A stretch of DNA of 64,000 nt. Source: Desulfovibrio sp. X2 (GTDB lineage: Bacteria > Desulfobacterota > Desulfovibrionia > Desulfovibrionales > Desulfovibrionaceae). Positions 26,902-36,731 of the stretch are shown here, in pieces; the first letter of the stretch is position 1; every line of letters begins with the position of its first letter. The stretch covers positions 1-64,000 of the forward strand of contig NZ_ATHV01000013.1 of assembly GCF_000422205.1 (NCBI RefSeq), given 5' to 3'. The notes below the pieces were generated by a model, which was given only the letters and a program-made list of their open reading frames with translations, was not told the origin of the DNA and did not search any database. A program made the translations under genes and the position numbers.

Positions 26902-27102
26902 CCCGCGCACTACACGCGCGACTTCCTGATCCTGGCCGCGAGCTTCTTCGTCATCCAGGGCAGCAGCGCCACCGCCTACGCCCTGTTCGGCGCCAAAGCC
27001 TTCCGTTGGCTGCGCAAGCGCGGCCTCGCCCACGTCCAGGGCCGCGTCACCTCAGCCATCCTCGCCTGCGCCGCGGGCATGCTGGCGGTCAGCGAAAAGT
27101 AG
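26902..27102 (+). pseudogene. 5'-truncated LysE exporter remnant
   Basis: This fragment encodes the last 66 or so residues of the LysE exporter (AHYTRDFLILAASFFVIQG through GMLAVSEK and the stop). It lacks the N-terminal two thirds and has no start codon of its own in a sensible position. The protein differs from the intact gene at one residue. The upstream sequence is unrelated to LysE. Confidence 0.88.
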
Positions 27103-27117
27103 CGCGGGAGGGGGCAG
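26902..27117 (+). repeat. Direct repeat, right copy (LysE 3' end)
   Basis: Right-hand partner of 25168-25383. Differences seen include GAG to AAG in the repeated coding part (Glu to Lys), TCGGCC to TCAGCC and GAGAAG to GAAAAG, so the copies are about 97-98 percent identical. Confidence 0.9.
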
Positions 27118-27136
27118 CTTTCGGACTAGGCTTTCC

Positions 27137-27191
27137 TCGAAGCGCCCCCGTGTTACCGGCGTGAAAGGCCGGCAACACGGGGACGCTTCGA
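27137..27191. terminator. Long imperfect hairpin upstream of pgm
   Basis: Arms of about 24 bases around GTGAAA, with a few mismatches, run from TCGAAGCG to CGCTTCGA. It follows the LysE remnant and may be the original terminator of that gene. No T-run is seen. Confidence 0.55.
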
Positions 27192-27260
27192 CACCTTGCC
27201 AAATGGGCCGGGGCTGGTACACTGCATGAACCCGTTTCGTGCCAACCACAAGGAGCCCCC

Positions 27261-28913
27261 ATGCCTGTCGATGCCCTGGCCGGCAAGCCCGCGCCGCGCG
27301 ATATACTGGTCAACGTTCCGCGCCTGATCGCGGCCTATTACGAGGAGACCCCTGACCCGGGCGAGGTGGAGCAGCGCGTCGCCTTCGGCACTTCGGGGCA
27401 CCGCGGCTCCGCGTTCTCCCGCTCCTTCAACGAGCGGCACATCCTGGCCGTGGCCCAGGCCGTGTGCGACTACCGCGCCTCCAAGGGCATCGCCGGGCCG
27501 CTCTACATGGGCGCGGACACCCACGCCCTGTCCGAGCCCGCGCGCATGACCGCCCTGGAAGTCTTCGCGGCCAACGGCGTGCAGACCGTCATCCAGGAGG
27601 GGCTCGGCTTCACGCCCACGCCCGTGGTCTCCCACGCCATCCTCACGCACAACAGCGACGCCGCCAAGGCCAGGGCGGACGGCGTGGTCATCACGCCCTC
27701 GCACAACCCGCCCGAGGACGGCGGCTTCAAGTACAATCCGCCCGAGGGCGGCCCGGCGGACACCGGCGTGACCAAGTGGATCGAGGCCCGGGCCAACGAG
27801 CTGCTGGCCGCGGGCTGCAAGGACGTGAAGCGCGTGCCCTGGGCCAAGGCGCTTTCGGCCGCGACCACCCATCCCGGGGACCTGGTCATGCCCTACGTGC
27901 GCGACTTGGCCTCGGCCATCGACATGGACGCGGTCAAGGGCGCGAAGCTCAAGGTCGGCGTGGACCCGCTCGGCGGCTCGTCCATCGAGCACTGGCTGGC
28001 CGTGTCCGAATTCTACGGCCTTGACCTCGAGATCGTGAACACCGCCGTGGACCCGACCTTCGGCTTCATGCGCGTGGACGGCGACGGCAAGCTGCGCATG
28101 GACTGCTCCTCGCCCTACGCCATGGCCGGGCTGCTGGAGATGAAGGAGCACTTCGACCTGGCGCTCGGCAACGACCCGGACGCGGACCGCCACGGCATCG
28201 TCACGCGCGGGGCCGGGCTCATGAACCCCAACCACTATCTGGCCGTGGCCATCGACTACCTCTTCGGCCACCGCCCGGGCTGGAGCCCGGCGGCCAGGAT
28301 CGGCAAGACCCTTGTCTCCTCGTCCATGATCGACCGCGTGGCCGCGCACCTCGGCCGCGGGCTGGCCGAGGTGCCGGTGGGCTTCAAGTGGTTCGTGGAC
28401 GGGCTGCTTTCCGGCGGCTACGGCTTCGGCGGCGAGGAGAGCGCTGGCGCCTCGTTCCTGCGCCGCGACGGCACGGTCTGGACCACGGACAAGGACGGCC
28501 CGCTGCTCTGCCTGCTGGCCATGGAGATCATGGCGGTCACCGGGCGCGACCCGGCCGAGCACTACGCGCGGCTGACGGGGATGTTCGGCGCGCCGCTGTA
28601 CGAGCGCATCCAGGCCCCGGCCAACCTGGCCCAGAAGAAGGCGCTCACTGCCATGTCGCCCGAGAGCGTCACGGCCAGGGAGCTCGCGGGCGAGCCCATC
28701 ATGCGGGTGCTGACCCGCTCGCCCGAGGGCGACGCGCCCATCGGCGGGCTCAAGGTGGTCACGGAGAACGGCTGGTTCGCGGCGCGCCCCTCGGGCACCG
28801 AGGACATCTACAAGATATACGCGGAGAGCTTCAAAGGGGCCGACCACCTGAAGCTGCTGCAGCAAGAGGCGCAGACCCTGGTCTCCGGCGTCTTCGCCGC
28901 GGCGGGGCTCTGA
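27261..28913 (+). CDS. pgm: Phosphoglucomutase, alpha-D-glucose phosphate-specific
   Basis: A 550-residue enzyme that interconverts glucose-1-phosphate and glucose-6-phosphate. It has [20 protein letters not shown] at the N terminus, the phosphoserine loop [20 protein letters not shown], the metal loop [10 protein letters not shown], the sugar loop [10 protein letters not shown] and the C-terminal phosphate site [16 protein letters not shown]. Length matches the E. coli Pgm type. An AAGGAG-type site precedes the ATG. It ends 29 bp before the efflux adaptor gene, so it may share a transcript with it although the functions are unrelated. Confidence 0.95.
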   Translation: MPVDALAGKPAPRDILVNVPRLIAAYYEETPDPGEVEQRVAFGTSGHRGSAFSRSFNERHILAVAQAVCDYRASKGIAGPLYMGADTHALSEPARMTALEVFAANGVQTVIQEGLGFTPTPVVSHAILTHNSDAAKARADGVVITPSHNPPEDGGFKYNPPEGGPADTGVTKWIEARANELLAAGCKDVKRVPWAKALSAATTHPGDLVMPYVRDLASAIDMDAVKGAKLKVGVDPLGGSSIEHWLAVSEFYGLDLEIVNTAVDPTFGFMRVDGDGKLRMDCSSPYAMAGLLEMKEHFDLALGNDPDADRHGIVTRGAGLMNPNHYLAVAIDYLFGHRPGWSPAARIGKTLVSSSMIDRVAAHLGRGLAEVPVGFKWFVDGLLSGGYGFGGEESAGASFLRRDGTVWTTDKDGPLLCLLAMEIMAVTGRDPAEHYARLTGMFGAPLYERIQAPANLAQKKALTAMSPESVTARELAGEPIMRVLTRSPEGDAPIGGLKVVTENGWFAARPSGTEDIYKIYAESFKGADHLKLLQQEAQTLVSGVFAAAGL

Positions 28914-28942
28914 GGCGCGGCCCTGCCGCGCGGAAGCGGGCC

Positions 28943-30178
28943 ATGAAGAAGCTCGTCTGGGTCATCGTCGTCCTGCTCCTGGCCGGGGGCGCCTGGCTGC
29001 TCCTGCGCGGGGGGCGGGACAAGGGCGCGGTCAGGATCGTCTCCACGCAGACGCTTGGCCGGGGCACGGTGCGCAAGGTCCTGGAGGCCACGGGCATCGT
29101 CAAGGCCATGGTCGGCGCGCAGGTCAAGATCGGCGCGCGCTCCTCGGGCGTCATCGAGAGCATGCTGGTCAAGATCGGCGACCACGTGAACAAGGGCGAC
29201 CTCATCGCCTCCATCGACTCGCGCGAGGAGAAGGCCGAGAAGATAGAGGCCGAGGCCAAGCTCGCGCGCGACGAGGCCGAGCTGAAACGGGTGCGCACGG
29301 TCTACCCGCTGCAGATTGCCGAGGCCGAGGCGCAGCTGCGCGAGGCCCAGGCCGAGCAGGACTACGCGGACAAGAACTTCGAGCGCCAGGAAAAGCTCGT
29401 GGCGCAGGAGCTGCAGGCCCAGGACGTGCTCGACCAGGCGCGGCAGAACTCGCTCACGGCGCGAAGCCGCGTGGCCGCGCGCGTGGCCACGGCGGCCAGG
29501 CTCAAGGAGGAGTTCACCCAGGAGCTCATCAAGGCGCACAAGGCCGTGAGCCAGGACCAGGCCGCGCTCGAGGCCGTGGACATCCGCCTCTCCTACAAGC
29601 GCATCGTCTCGCCCATCACCGGCATCGTCTCCCAGGTCACGGCCCAGGAGGGCGAGACCGTGGTCTCGGGCCTTCAGGTCTCGAACATCATCACCGTGCT
29701 CGACCCCACGCGCCTGGAGATGTGGATCTACGTGGACGAGACCGACGTGGGCCACGTGAAGCCGGGGCTGCCCGTGGAATTCACCGTGGACGCCTACCCG
29801 GGGACCGTGTTCCGCGGCAATATCGACCGCGTCTACCCGGAGCCCGAGGTGCGCGACAACATCGTCTACTACCTGGCCATCGTGAAGCTCGACCCGGAGC
29901 AGGCGGAGAAGCTCAGGCCCGAGATGACCACGCAGTGCCGGATCATCGTCGAGGTCAAGAAGGACGTGCTGGCCCTGCCCAACACCGCGCTCAAGTGGGT
30001 GGGCGACAGGCAGTACGTCTACGTCGAGGAGCCGGGCGGCGGTGTGCGCCGCGTGCAGCCCGAGCTCGGGCTGCAGGGCATCGAGACGAGCGAGGTGCTC
30101 TCCGGCCTTTCGGAAGGCGACAAGGTGGCCACGCAGATCGTCCTGCCCTCCACGGCGCTCTCCGGGACGGCGAAGTAG
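28943..30178 (+). CDS. MacA-like efflux adaptor protein
   Basis: A 411-residue periplasmic membrane-fusion protein anchored by an N-terminal helix (about 3-21). The biotinyl-lipoyl half-motifs GAQVKIGARSSGVIESMLVKIGDHVNKGDLIASID and YKRIVSPITGIVSQVTAQEGETV surround a long coiled-coil hairpin (about 90-215) with VAQELQAQDVLDQARQNSL. A beta-barrel and membrane-proximal domain follow. It links an inner-membrane MacB-type ABC exporter to an outer-membrane channel. The next two genes encode the ATPase and permease. No TolC homologue is in the window. Confidence 0.9.
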   Translation: MKKLVWVIVVLLLAGGAWLLLRGGRDKGAVRIVSTQTLGRGTVRKVLEATGIVKAMVGAQVKIGARSSGVIESMLVKIGDHVNKGDLIASIDSREEKAEKIEAEAKLARDEAELKRVRTVYPLQIAEAEAQLREAQAEQDYADKNFERQEKLVAQELQAQDVLDQARQNSLTARSRVAARVATAARLKEEFTQELIKAHKAVSQDQAALEAVDIRLSYKRIVSPITGIVSQVTAQEGETVVSGLQVSNIITVLDPTRLEMWIYVDETDVGHVKPGLPVEFTVDAYPGTVFRGNIDRVYPEPEVRDNIVYYLAIVKLDPEQAEKLRPEMTTQCRIIVEVKKDVLALPNTALKWVGDRQYVYVEEPGGGVRRVQPELGLQGIETSEVLSGLSEGDKVATQIVLPSTALSGTAK

Positions 30179-30194
30179 GGCGGCGGGAGGCCCC

Positions 30195-30950
30195 ATGAGC
30201 GGACAGGCGGGCGTACAGGAAAGCGGACAGGCGAGGACTGCGGCGGACGCCGCGCTGCTGCGCCTTTCCGACGTGCGCAAGACCTTCCGCCAGGCGGACC
30301 TGGCCATCGAGGTCCTGCGCGGCGTCTCGCTGGCCATCGGGCGCGGCGAGTTCGTGGCCCTGCAGGGGCCGTCCGGCTCGGGCAAGTCCACGCTGCTGCA
30401 CATCCTGGGGCTCCTCGACCGGCCGACCTCGGGCGGCTACGAGCTTGCCGGGCGCGACGTGGCGGCGCTCGACGACGACGCGCAGAGCGAGGCGCGCGGC
30501 AGGCTCATCGGCTTCGTCTTCCAGAGCTTCTACCTCATCCCGTACATCAGCGCCCTGGACAACGTCATGCTCCCCGGCCTCTACACCGAGGCCCCGGCCC
30601 ACGCCGTGCGCGAGCGGGCCGCCTCCCTGCTGGCCCAGGTGGGGCTCGCCGAGCGCATGGACTTCCGCCCCACGCAGCTCTCGGGCGGGCAGCAGCAGCG
30701 CGTGGCCCTGGCCCGCGCCCTGATCAACGACCCGGAGCTGCTGCTCGCGGACGAACCCACCGGACAGCTCGACTCGGCCACCAGCGTGGAGATCATGGAG
30801 CTCCTCTCCGCCATCAACGGCCAGGGCAAGACCGTGGTCGTGGTGACCCACGACGAGGCCACCGCGGCCTACGCCCGCCGCCGCGTGGTGGTCGTGGACG
30901 GCCGCATCGCCCGAGAACCGGACGGGACGTCCGCGCGGGAATCCCCATGA
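30195..30950 (+). CDS. MacB-type ABC transporter ATP-binding protein
   Basis: A 251-residue ATPase with Walker A GPSGSGKST, the Q-loop at FVFQSFYLIP, signature LSGGQQQRVALARAL, Walker B LLLADEPTGQLDS and H-loop VVVVTHD. The LolD/MacB subfamily mark is the TGQLDS segment. An N-terminal extension of about 20 residues is poorly conserved. The start at 30195 follows GGGAGG. The gene overlaps the permease by four bases (ATGA), so ATPase and permease are separate polypeptides rather than fused as in E. coli MacB. Confidence 0.92.
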   Translation: MSGQAGVQESGQARTAADAALLRLSDVRKTFRQADLAIEVLRGVSLAIGRGEFVALQGPSGSGKSTLLHILGLLDRPTSGGYELAGRDVAALDDDAQSEARGRLIGFVFQSFYLIPYISALDNVMLPGLYTEAPAHAVRERAASLLAQVGLAERMDFRPTQLSGGQQQRVALARALINDPELLLADEPTGQLDSATSVEIMELLSAINGQGKTVVVVTHDEATAAYARRRVVVVDGRIAREPDGTSARESP

Positions 30951-32185
30951 CCGCCCCGGCCCGGCTCAGACGCCTGCTGCGCCTGGCGGGCATGGCGCTG
31001 CACGCCCTGTGGGCCTTCCGCCTGCGCTCCTGCTTCGTCATCGCGGCCACCGGGCTCGGCATCGCCTCCCTGACCATCATCGTGGCCTCGGTGGACGGCG
31101 CGCAGCGCAAGGCCGTGGAGATCACCGATTCCTTCGGCCCGGACGCGGCCTTCGTGCTCGGCGGCGACATCTTCACCCGTGCCGTGGGGCAGCGCGTGTA
31201 CACCATGACCTGGGAGGACGTGCGCCGCCTGCGCCAGTCCCTGCCCGGGGCCTATCTGGTGGTGCCGCTGCGGGCGCTCAGCAACATGCCGCTTCGCGCG
31301 GGCAGCCGGAACACGACCACGGACCTCCTCGTGGGCTCCACCGAGGACTACGCCCACGCCTGGAACTGGCCCCTGGCCGAGGGCCGGGACCTGACGCGCC
31401 AGGACGTGGACGAGGCGGCCAAGGTGGCGATCATCGGCACGGACGCCTCGCGCCTGCTCTTCGGCGACGCCTCGCCCGTCGGCCGCACCATCCTGGTCGG
31501 GGACGTGCCGTTCCAGGTCGTGGGCAGGCTCGCGGAGCGGGGCTTCTCCACGGGCCAGGGCCGGAACATCGACAACCGCGTGGTGGCCCCGGTGACCACC
31601 CTGGCGCAGCGCTTCGACATGGAGCGCAAGTTCTTCCGCGCCATCCGCATCAAGTTCCTCGACGTGCGCGACATGCAGGCCAACAAGGAGAACCTGCGCG
31701 CCTTCCTGCGCAAGCTCCACCGCCTCGGCCCCGGCGAGAAGGACGACTTCACCATCCTGACCGCGGACGAGGTGCTGAAGTTCCTCTCCGTGATCACCGG
31801 CGGGCTCGTGGCCTTCCTCGGGGTGACCGCGGCCGTGGCCATCCTCGTGGGCGGCTTCGTGCTGGCCAACCTCTTCTACCTGAGCGTCAGCGAGCGCGCG
31901 CAGGAGATCGGCATCCGCCGGGCCTTCGGCGCGCCCGCCAGGGCCATCATGCTGCAGTTCCTGTGCGAGGCCGTGATCCTGACCGTGATCGGCGCGCTCC
32001 TCGGCCAGCTGCTCGGGCTGCTTCTCGGCCAGCTCCTGGCGCGGCTGGACATCCTCGAGATCCGCATGTCCTGGAAGATCTTCGTCCTCTCCCTCGGCTC
32101 GGCCGTGGCCATCGGGCTCGTCTTCGGCCTGCGCCCGGCGCGCCGCGCCGCCGCCCTCGACCCCATCGAGGCCCTGCGGGGCTGA
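30947..32185 (+). CDS. MacB/FtsX-type ABC transporter permease
   Basis: A 412-residue permease. One helix near the N terminus (about 28-48) is followed by a large periplasmic MacB_PCD domain (about 50-275), with the family segment VGRTILVGDVPFQVVGRLAERG. A C-terminal FtsX domain with three helices follows, with the coupling element RAQEIGIRRAFGAPARAIMLQF and the end motif RPARRAAALDPIEALRG. It works with the ATPase and adaptor as a tripartite mechanotransmission exporter for an unknown peptide, drug or lipoprotein-like substrate. It is last in the operon; a 13-bp tandem repeat and a terminator follow. Confidence 0.92.
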   Translation: MTAPARLRRLLRLAGMALHALWAFRLRSCFVIAATGLGIASLTIIVASVDGAQRKAVEITDSFGPDAAFVLGGDIFTRAVGQRVYTMTWEDVRRLRQSLPGAYLVVPLRALSNMPLRAGSRNTTTDLLVGSTEDYAHAWNWPLAEGRDLTRQDVDEAAKVAIIGTDASRLLFGDASPVGRTILVGDVPFQVVGRLAERGFSTGQGRNIDNRVVAPVTTLAQRFDMERKFFRAIRIKFLDVRDMQANKENLRAFLRKLHRLGPGEKDDFTILTADEVLKFLSVITGGLVAFLGVTAAVAILVGGFVLANLFYLSVSERAQEIGIRRAFGAPARAIMLQFLCEAVILTVIGALLGQLLGLLLGQLLARLDILEIRMSWKIFVLSLGSAVAIGLVFGLRPARRAAALDPIEALRG

Positions 32186-32194
32186 ACTCCCGGT

Positions 32195-32272
32195 CCGCCC
32201 TTTCTGGCCGTCTTTCCGACCCGTCTTTCCGACCCGTCCTTCCGGCCCGTTTTCCCGACCCGTCCTTCCGAC
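32195..32272. repeat. 13-bp tandem repeat, six units
   Basis: Six head-to-tail units of CCGTCYTTCCGAC type begin ten bases after the permease stop. Two units are identical and four differ at one to four positions. There are no spacers, so this is not a CRISPR. Confidence 0.9.
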
Positions 32273-32303
32273 CAGCCGTCGGTGGGCTGTCGGCGCCCTT
32301 TTT

Positions 32304-32345
32304 GGTTGGGCGCCCAACCCAAAAAAAGGGGGCCCGAAGGCCCCC
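32304..32345 (-). terminator. Terminator of the DASS symporter gene
   Basis: On the minus strand GGGGGCC-TTCG-GGCCCCC (32328-32345) is followed by TTTTTTT. It is followed further by the perfect 16-bp palindrome at 32304-32319. The pair lies between convergent genes and may work in both directions. Confidence 0.85.
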
Positions 32346-32407
32346 TTGGGATGTCGTTCGCGTCTCGTCTTCCGCCGCCACGGGGAAGGGAGCGCAAAAT
32401 CTCGCTT

Positions 32408-33919
32408 CTAGGGAGTCATGCCGGCGGCCCAGGAGGGCACGCTGTGGATGTCGATGCCCCAGACCAGAGGCATGACGGCCACGGTGAAGACGGTCAGCAG
32501 GATGATGGCGATGAGGTTCATCCACATGCCGGTCTTGGCCATCTGCGGGATGGACACGCAGCCGGAGCCGAAGACGACGGCGTTGGGCGGCGTGGACACG
32601 GGCAGCATGAAGGCCATGGAGGAGGCAAGGCAGGCGGCGAACATGGGACCGTAGGGGTGGACCTTGATGGCCACGGCCGCGCTGGCCATGATGGGCATCA
32701 TCAGGGTGGCCACCGCGGTGTTGGAGGTGACCTCGGTGAGCGCGATGACGCAGGCGATGACCAGGGCGGAGAAGCCCACCAGGCCGAGGCTGCTGAAGCC
32801 GACCAGGAACTCGCCCACGAACTTGTCCAGGCCCGAGGTCTCGAAGCCGCCCGCCAGGGCGAAGCCGCCGCCGAAGAGCAGGATCACGTCCCAGGGAATC
32901 TTCACGGCCGTCTTCCAGTCGAGCAGGAAGACGCCCTTCTTGGTGTCGATGGGGATGCAGAACAGGAGCAGGGCGCCCGCCATGCCCACGGTGGTGTCGG
33001 ACACGGTCTTGAAGAGCGGGATCTTGATGAAGCCCATGGTCACCCAGATCGTACACACGGTCAGGCCCACGGCCACGATCCACTTCTCGGCCTTGGACAT
33101 GGGCCCGAGCTTGGAGATCTCCTCGCGGATGACGTCCTCGCCCTTGCCGAGCGTCTGCCCGCGCATGGGGAAGAGGAAGCTGGTCATCAGCCACCAGGTG
33201 GCGACCATCATGATCGCGGCCAGCGGCACGCCCACGAACATCCACTGCGCGAAGCCGATGCTCTGGTGGTAGACCTTGTCCACCACGCCGACCATGACGG
33301 TGTTCGGAGGCGTGCCGATGATCGTGGCCACGCCGCCGATGCTGGCCGCGTAAGCGATGCCGAGCATCAGGCACTTGCCGAAGTTGGCCTCGGCCGACTC
33401 GGTGGGGCAGGCCTGCAGGAGGTCGTGCGTCGAGAAGCCGGTGACCTGCTGGATGACCGCGATGCCGATGGGCACCATCATCATCGCCGTTGCGGTGTTG
33501 GAGACCCACATGGAGAGGAAGCCGGTGGCCAGCATGAAGCCGAGGACCACGCGCGAGGGCGTGGTGCCCACGAGCTGGATGGTGTGCAGCGCCACGCGGC
33601 GGTGCAGGTTCCATTTCTCCATGGTCACGGCGATGAAGAAGCCGCCCATGAAGAGGAAGATCAGATGGTTGGCGTACGGAGTCGTCGAGGCGCTCGATTT
33701 CATGACTCCGAGCGCCGGGAAGAGGACGATGGGGATGAGGGCGGTCGCCGGGATCGGGATCGCCTCGGTTATCCACCACGTGGCCATGAGAAGCGTTGTC
33801 GCTGCCACCTTGAGCGCTGCCGGGCTCATGCCCTGCGGTAACGGCAGGGCGAGAACCAGCAGGAACAGGACAGGTCCCAGGAACAGACCTATCCGTTTCT
33901 GGAGAGGAAACCCTTCCAT
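32408..33919 (-). CDS. DASS family sodium-coupled dicarboxylate symporter
   Basis: A 503-residue transporter of the SLC13/DASS family with about 11-12 helices. The two sodium-site signatures are present as SMWVSNTATAMMMVPIG in the first half and TEVTSNTAVATLMMPI in the second, plus GTPPNTVMVG and STPPNAVVFGSG. It should import dicarboxylates such as succinate, fumarate or malate, or sulfate. AAGGAG lies six bases before the ATG. A GGGGGC/GCCCCC hairpin sits in the leader (33945-33959), just upstream of that site. The nearby TRAP operon suggests this region is devoted to organic-acid uptake. Confidence 0.9.
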   Translation of the reverse strand: MEGFPLQKRIGLFLGPVLFLLVLALPLPQGMSPAALKVAATTLLMATWWITEAIPIPATALIPIVLFPALGVMKSSASTTPYANHLIFLFMGGFFIAVTMEKWNLHRRVALHTIQLVGTTPSRVVLGFMLATGFLSMWVSNTATAMMMVPIGIAVIQQVTGFSTHDLLQACPTESAEANFGKCLMLGIAYAASIGGVATIIGTPPNTVMVGVVDKVYHQSIGFAQWMFVGVPLAAIMMVATWWLMTSFLFPMRGQTLGKGEDVIREEISKLGPMSKAEKWIVAVGLTVCTIWVTMGFIKIPLFKTVSDTTVGMAGALLLFCIPIDTKKGVFLLDWKTAVKIPWDVILLFGGGFALAGGFETSGLDKFVGEFLVGFSSLGLVGFSALVIACVIALTEVTSNTAVATLMMPIMASAAVAIKVHPYGPMFAACLASSMAFMLPVSTPPNAVVFGSGCVSIPQMAKTGMWMNLIAIILLTVFTVAVMPLVWGIDIHSVPSWAAGMTP

Positions 33920-34339
33920 AAACGACTCCTTGGTGAAGGTTGTTGGGGGCGACGCCCCCGGATAACTCCGGGATGTTTGCGCCTTACGCTGTGGTCAGGT
34001 ACCGGTCAATGCATCCGGATAGCCGCGCCGTACGGCGATTTGCGGGTGTGTGTTGAAAAAATGTGAATTAATTTTCAGACACGAACAGTCAAAAAGATAC
34101 GATTTTGTCCGCACCCCGGCGGTGCCCGGAACCATGTCTCCGGCATGCCCCGCACAGGGCTGAAGAGAAGCGGTTGGAAGGGGGGCGACGCCCGGTCGGC
34201 CGTGGCGGCATGGGGGTGGGAGGCTGCCGGAAGGCGGTCTGTGGAGAGCGCCGGGGGGCGGAGGGGATAATAAGAAAAAGAACGCCCGGCCGCGCAAGCT
34301 GCGCGGCCGGGCGTCGTCGTGCCGGAATGGGGCCGGGCG
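33920..34339. other. Intergenic region between DASS and Usp genes
   Basis: These 420 bp hold the DASS leader and its hairpin, an AT-rich patch at about 34035-34105 that is the likely DASS promoter, and the terminator of the Usp gene at 34272-34314. No gene is seen. Confidence 0.5.
34272..34314 (-). terminator. Terminator of the Usp gene at 34340
   Basis: A perfect 14-bp stem (34282-34295 with 34301-34314) is followed on the minus strand by TTCTTTTTCTTATT. Confidence 0.9.
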
Positions 34340-34786
34340 CTAGGGACGCACGGTCAGGACCGGGACGGGCGAGGTCTTGACCACCTTCTCGGCCACGGAG
34401 CCGAAGAGGATGCGGTCCGCGCCCTTGCGTCCGTGGGTGCCCATGACGATCAGGTCCGCGCCGGACTTCTCGGCCTCGTCCAGGATGGCCTCGGGCGGAT
34501 AGCCGATGACCACCCTGCCGGTGGCGGACACGCCCTTGAAATGCTCTTCCAGGGCCTTGTGCAGCTGCTCCTTGGCGCCCGCGCGGATCTCCTGCTCGAG
34601 CGAGCCGATCATGTCGGGAGCCACGTAGAGCTTGGCGTAGCGGTTCATGGCCGGGGCCACGTACAGGGCCACGACCTCGGCGCCCGAGCACTCGGCCAGC
34701 ATGCGGGCGTAGCCCGCTATCTTGGCCATGGGCGGCGAGAAGTCGATGGGGCAGAGGATTGTGCGGGGCTTTTCAATGCTGATCAT
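34340..34786 (-). CDS. Universal stress protein, single UspA domain
   Basis: A 148-residue classic UspA-fold protein. It starts TILCPIDFSPP, has ALYVAP in beta2, and carries a full ATP-binding motif GTHGRKGADRILFGSVAEKVVKTSPVPVL (G-2x-G-9x-G-S). It is therefore likely to bind ATP, unlike the tandem protein at 68-958. AAAGGAA precedes the start. It is divergent from the TRAP operon and followed by a strong terminator. Usp genes beside TRAP transporters are common, and some are co-regulated with uptake. Confidence 0.92.
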   Translation of the reverse strand: MISIEKPRTILCPIDFSPPMAKIAGYARMLAECSGAEVVALYVAPAMNRYAKLYVAPDMIGSLEQEIRAGAKEQLHKALEEHFKGVSATGRVVIGYPPEAILDEAEKSGADLIVMGTHGRKGADRILFGSVAEKVVKTSPVPVLTVRP

Positions 34787-36103
<1,317 letters not shown>

Positions 36104-36122
36104 TCCGGGCAGGCGAGACCGC

Positions 36123-36731
36123 ATGATCGCGCGCCTGTTCAACAGCCTGGAGGAGGGTGTCATCATCCTCCTCCTGGCTGCCATGACCCTGCTCGTCTTC
36201 GTCGAGGTGATCCTTCGCTTCGTCTTCAACACCGGGCTGCTCTGGGCCGAGGAACTGACCCTGGCCATGTCCGCCTGGATGGTCCTCTTCGGGGCCTCCT
36301 ACGGCATCAAGGTCGGCTCGCACATCGGCGTGGACGCGGCCATCAAGGCCATGCCCAGGGGCGCGCGGCGCGTGGTCACCGGCGTGGCCATCTGCTGCGG
36401 ACTGGCCTACTGCGTGATGATCATCTACGGGGCCTTCATCTACGCCCAGAAGATGCACAGCATCGGCCTGGAGATGCAGGACCTGCCCGTGCCCCGCTGG
36501 CTGTCCCACGGCGTGCCCCTGATCGTCGGCTTCGCGCTCATCGGCTGGCGGCTCCTGGCGCTCTTGTGGAAGGTCGTGCGCGGCGAGGCGGAGAGCTTCG
36601 CCCTGACCGACGAGGCCAAGGACAGCATGCGCCTCGTGGAGGAGGCCAGGCGCGCCGCGGGCGAGCCCGGAGGCGACGAGCCGGGAGGGAATGACGCCGG
36701 GCCCGGCGGAAACGGGGAGGCGACGCGATGA
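36123..36731 (+). CDS. dctQ: TRAP transporter small permease, DctQ type
   Basis: 202 residues with four transmembrane helices (about 12-35, 48-65, 88-108, 130-150). The family marks are FVEVILRFVFNTGLLWAEELTLAMSAWMVLFGASYGIKVGSHIGVDA. A Gly/Pro-rich tail of about 35 residues (GEPGGDEPGGNDAGPGGNGE) is unusual and probably disordered. It forms the small membrane subunit that pairs with DctM. The stop overlaps the dctM start by four bases. Confidence 0.9.
   Translation: MIARLFNSLEEGVIILLLAAMTLLVFVEVILRFVFNTGLLWAEELTLAMSAWMVLFGASYGIKVGSHIGVDAAIKAMPRGARRVVTGVAICCGLAYCVMIIYGAFIYAQKMHSIGLEMQDLPVPRWLSHGVPLIVGFALIGWRLLALLWKVVRGEAESFALTDEAKDSMRLVEEARRAAGEPGGDEPGGNDAGPGGNGEATR

Noticed and set aside
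32195-32272. CRISPR array
   Set aside because: The units are 13 bp, imperfect and without spacers, and no cas gene is near.
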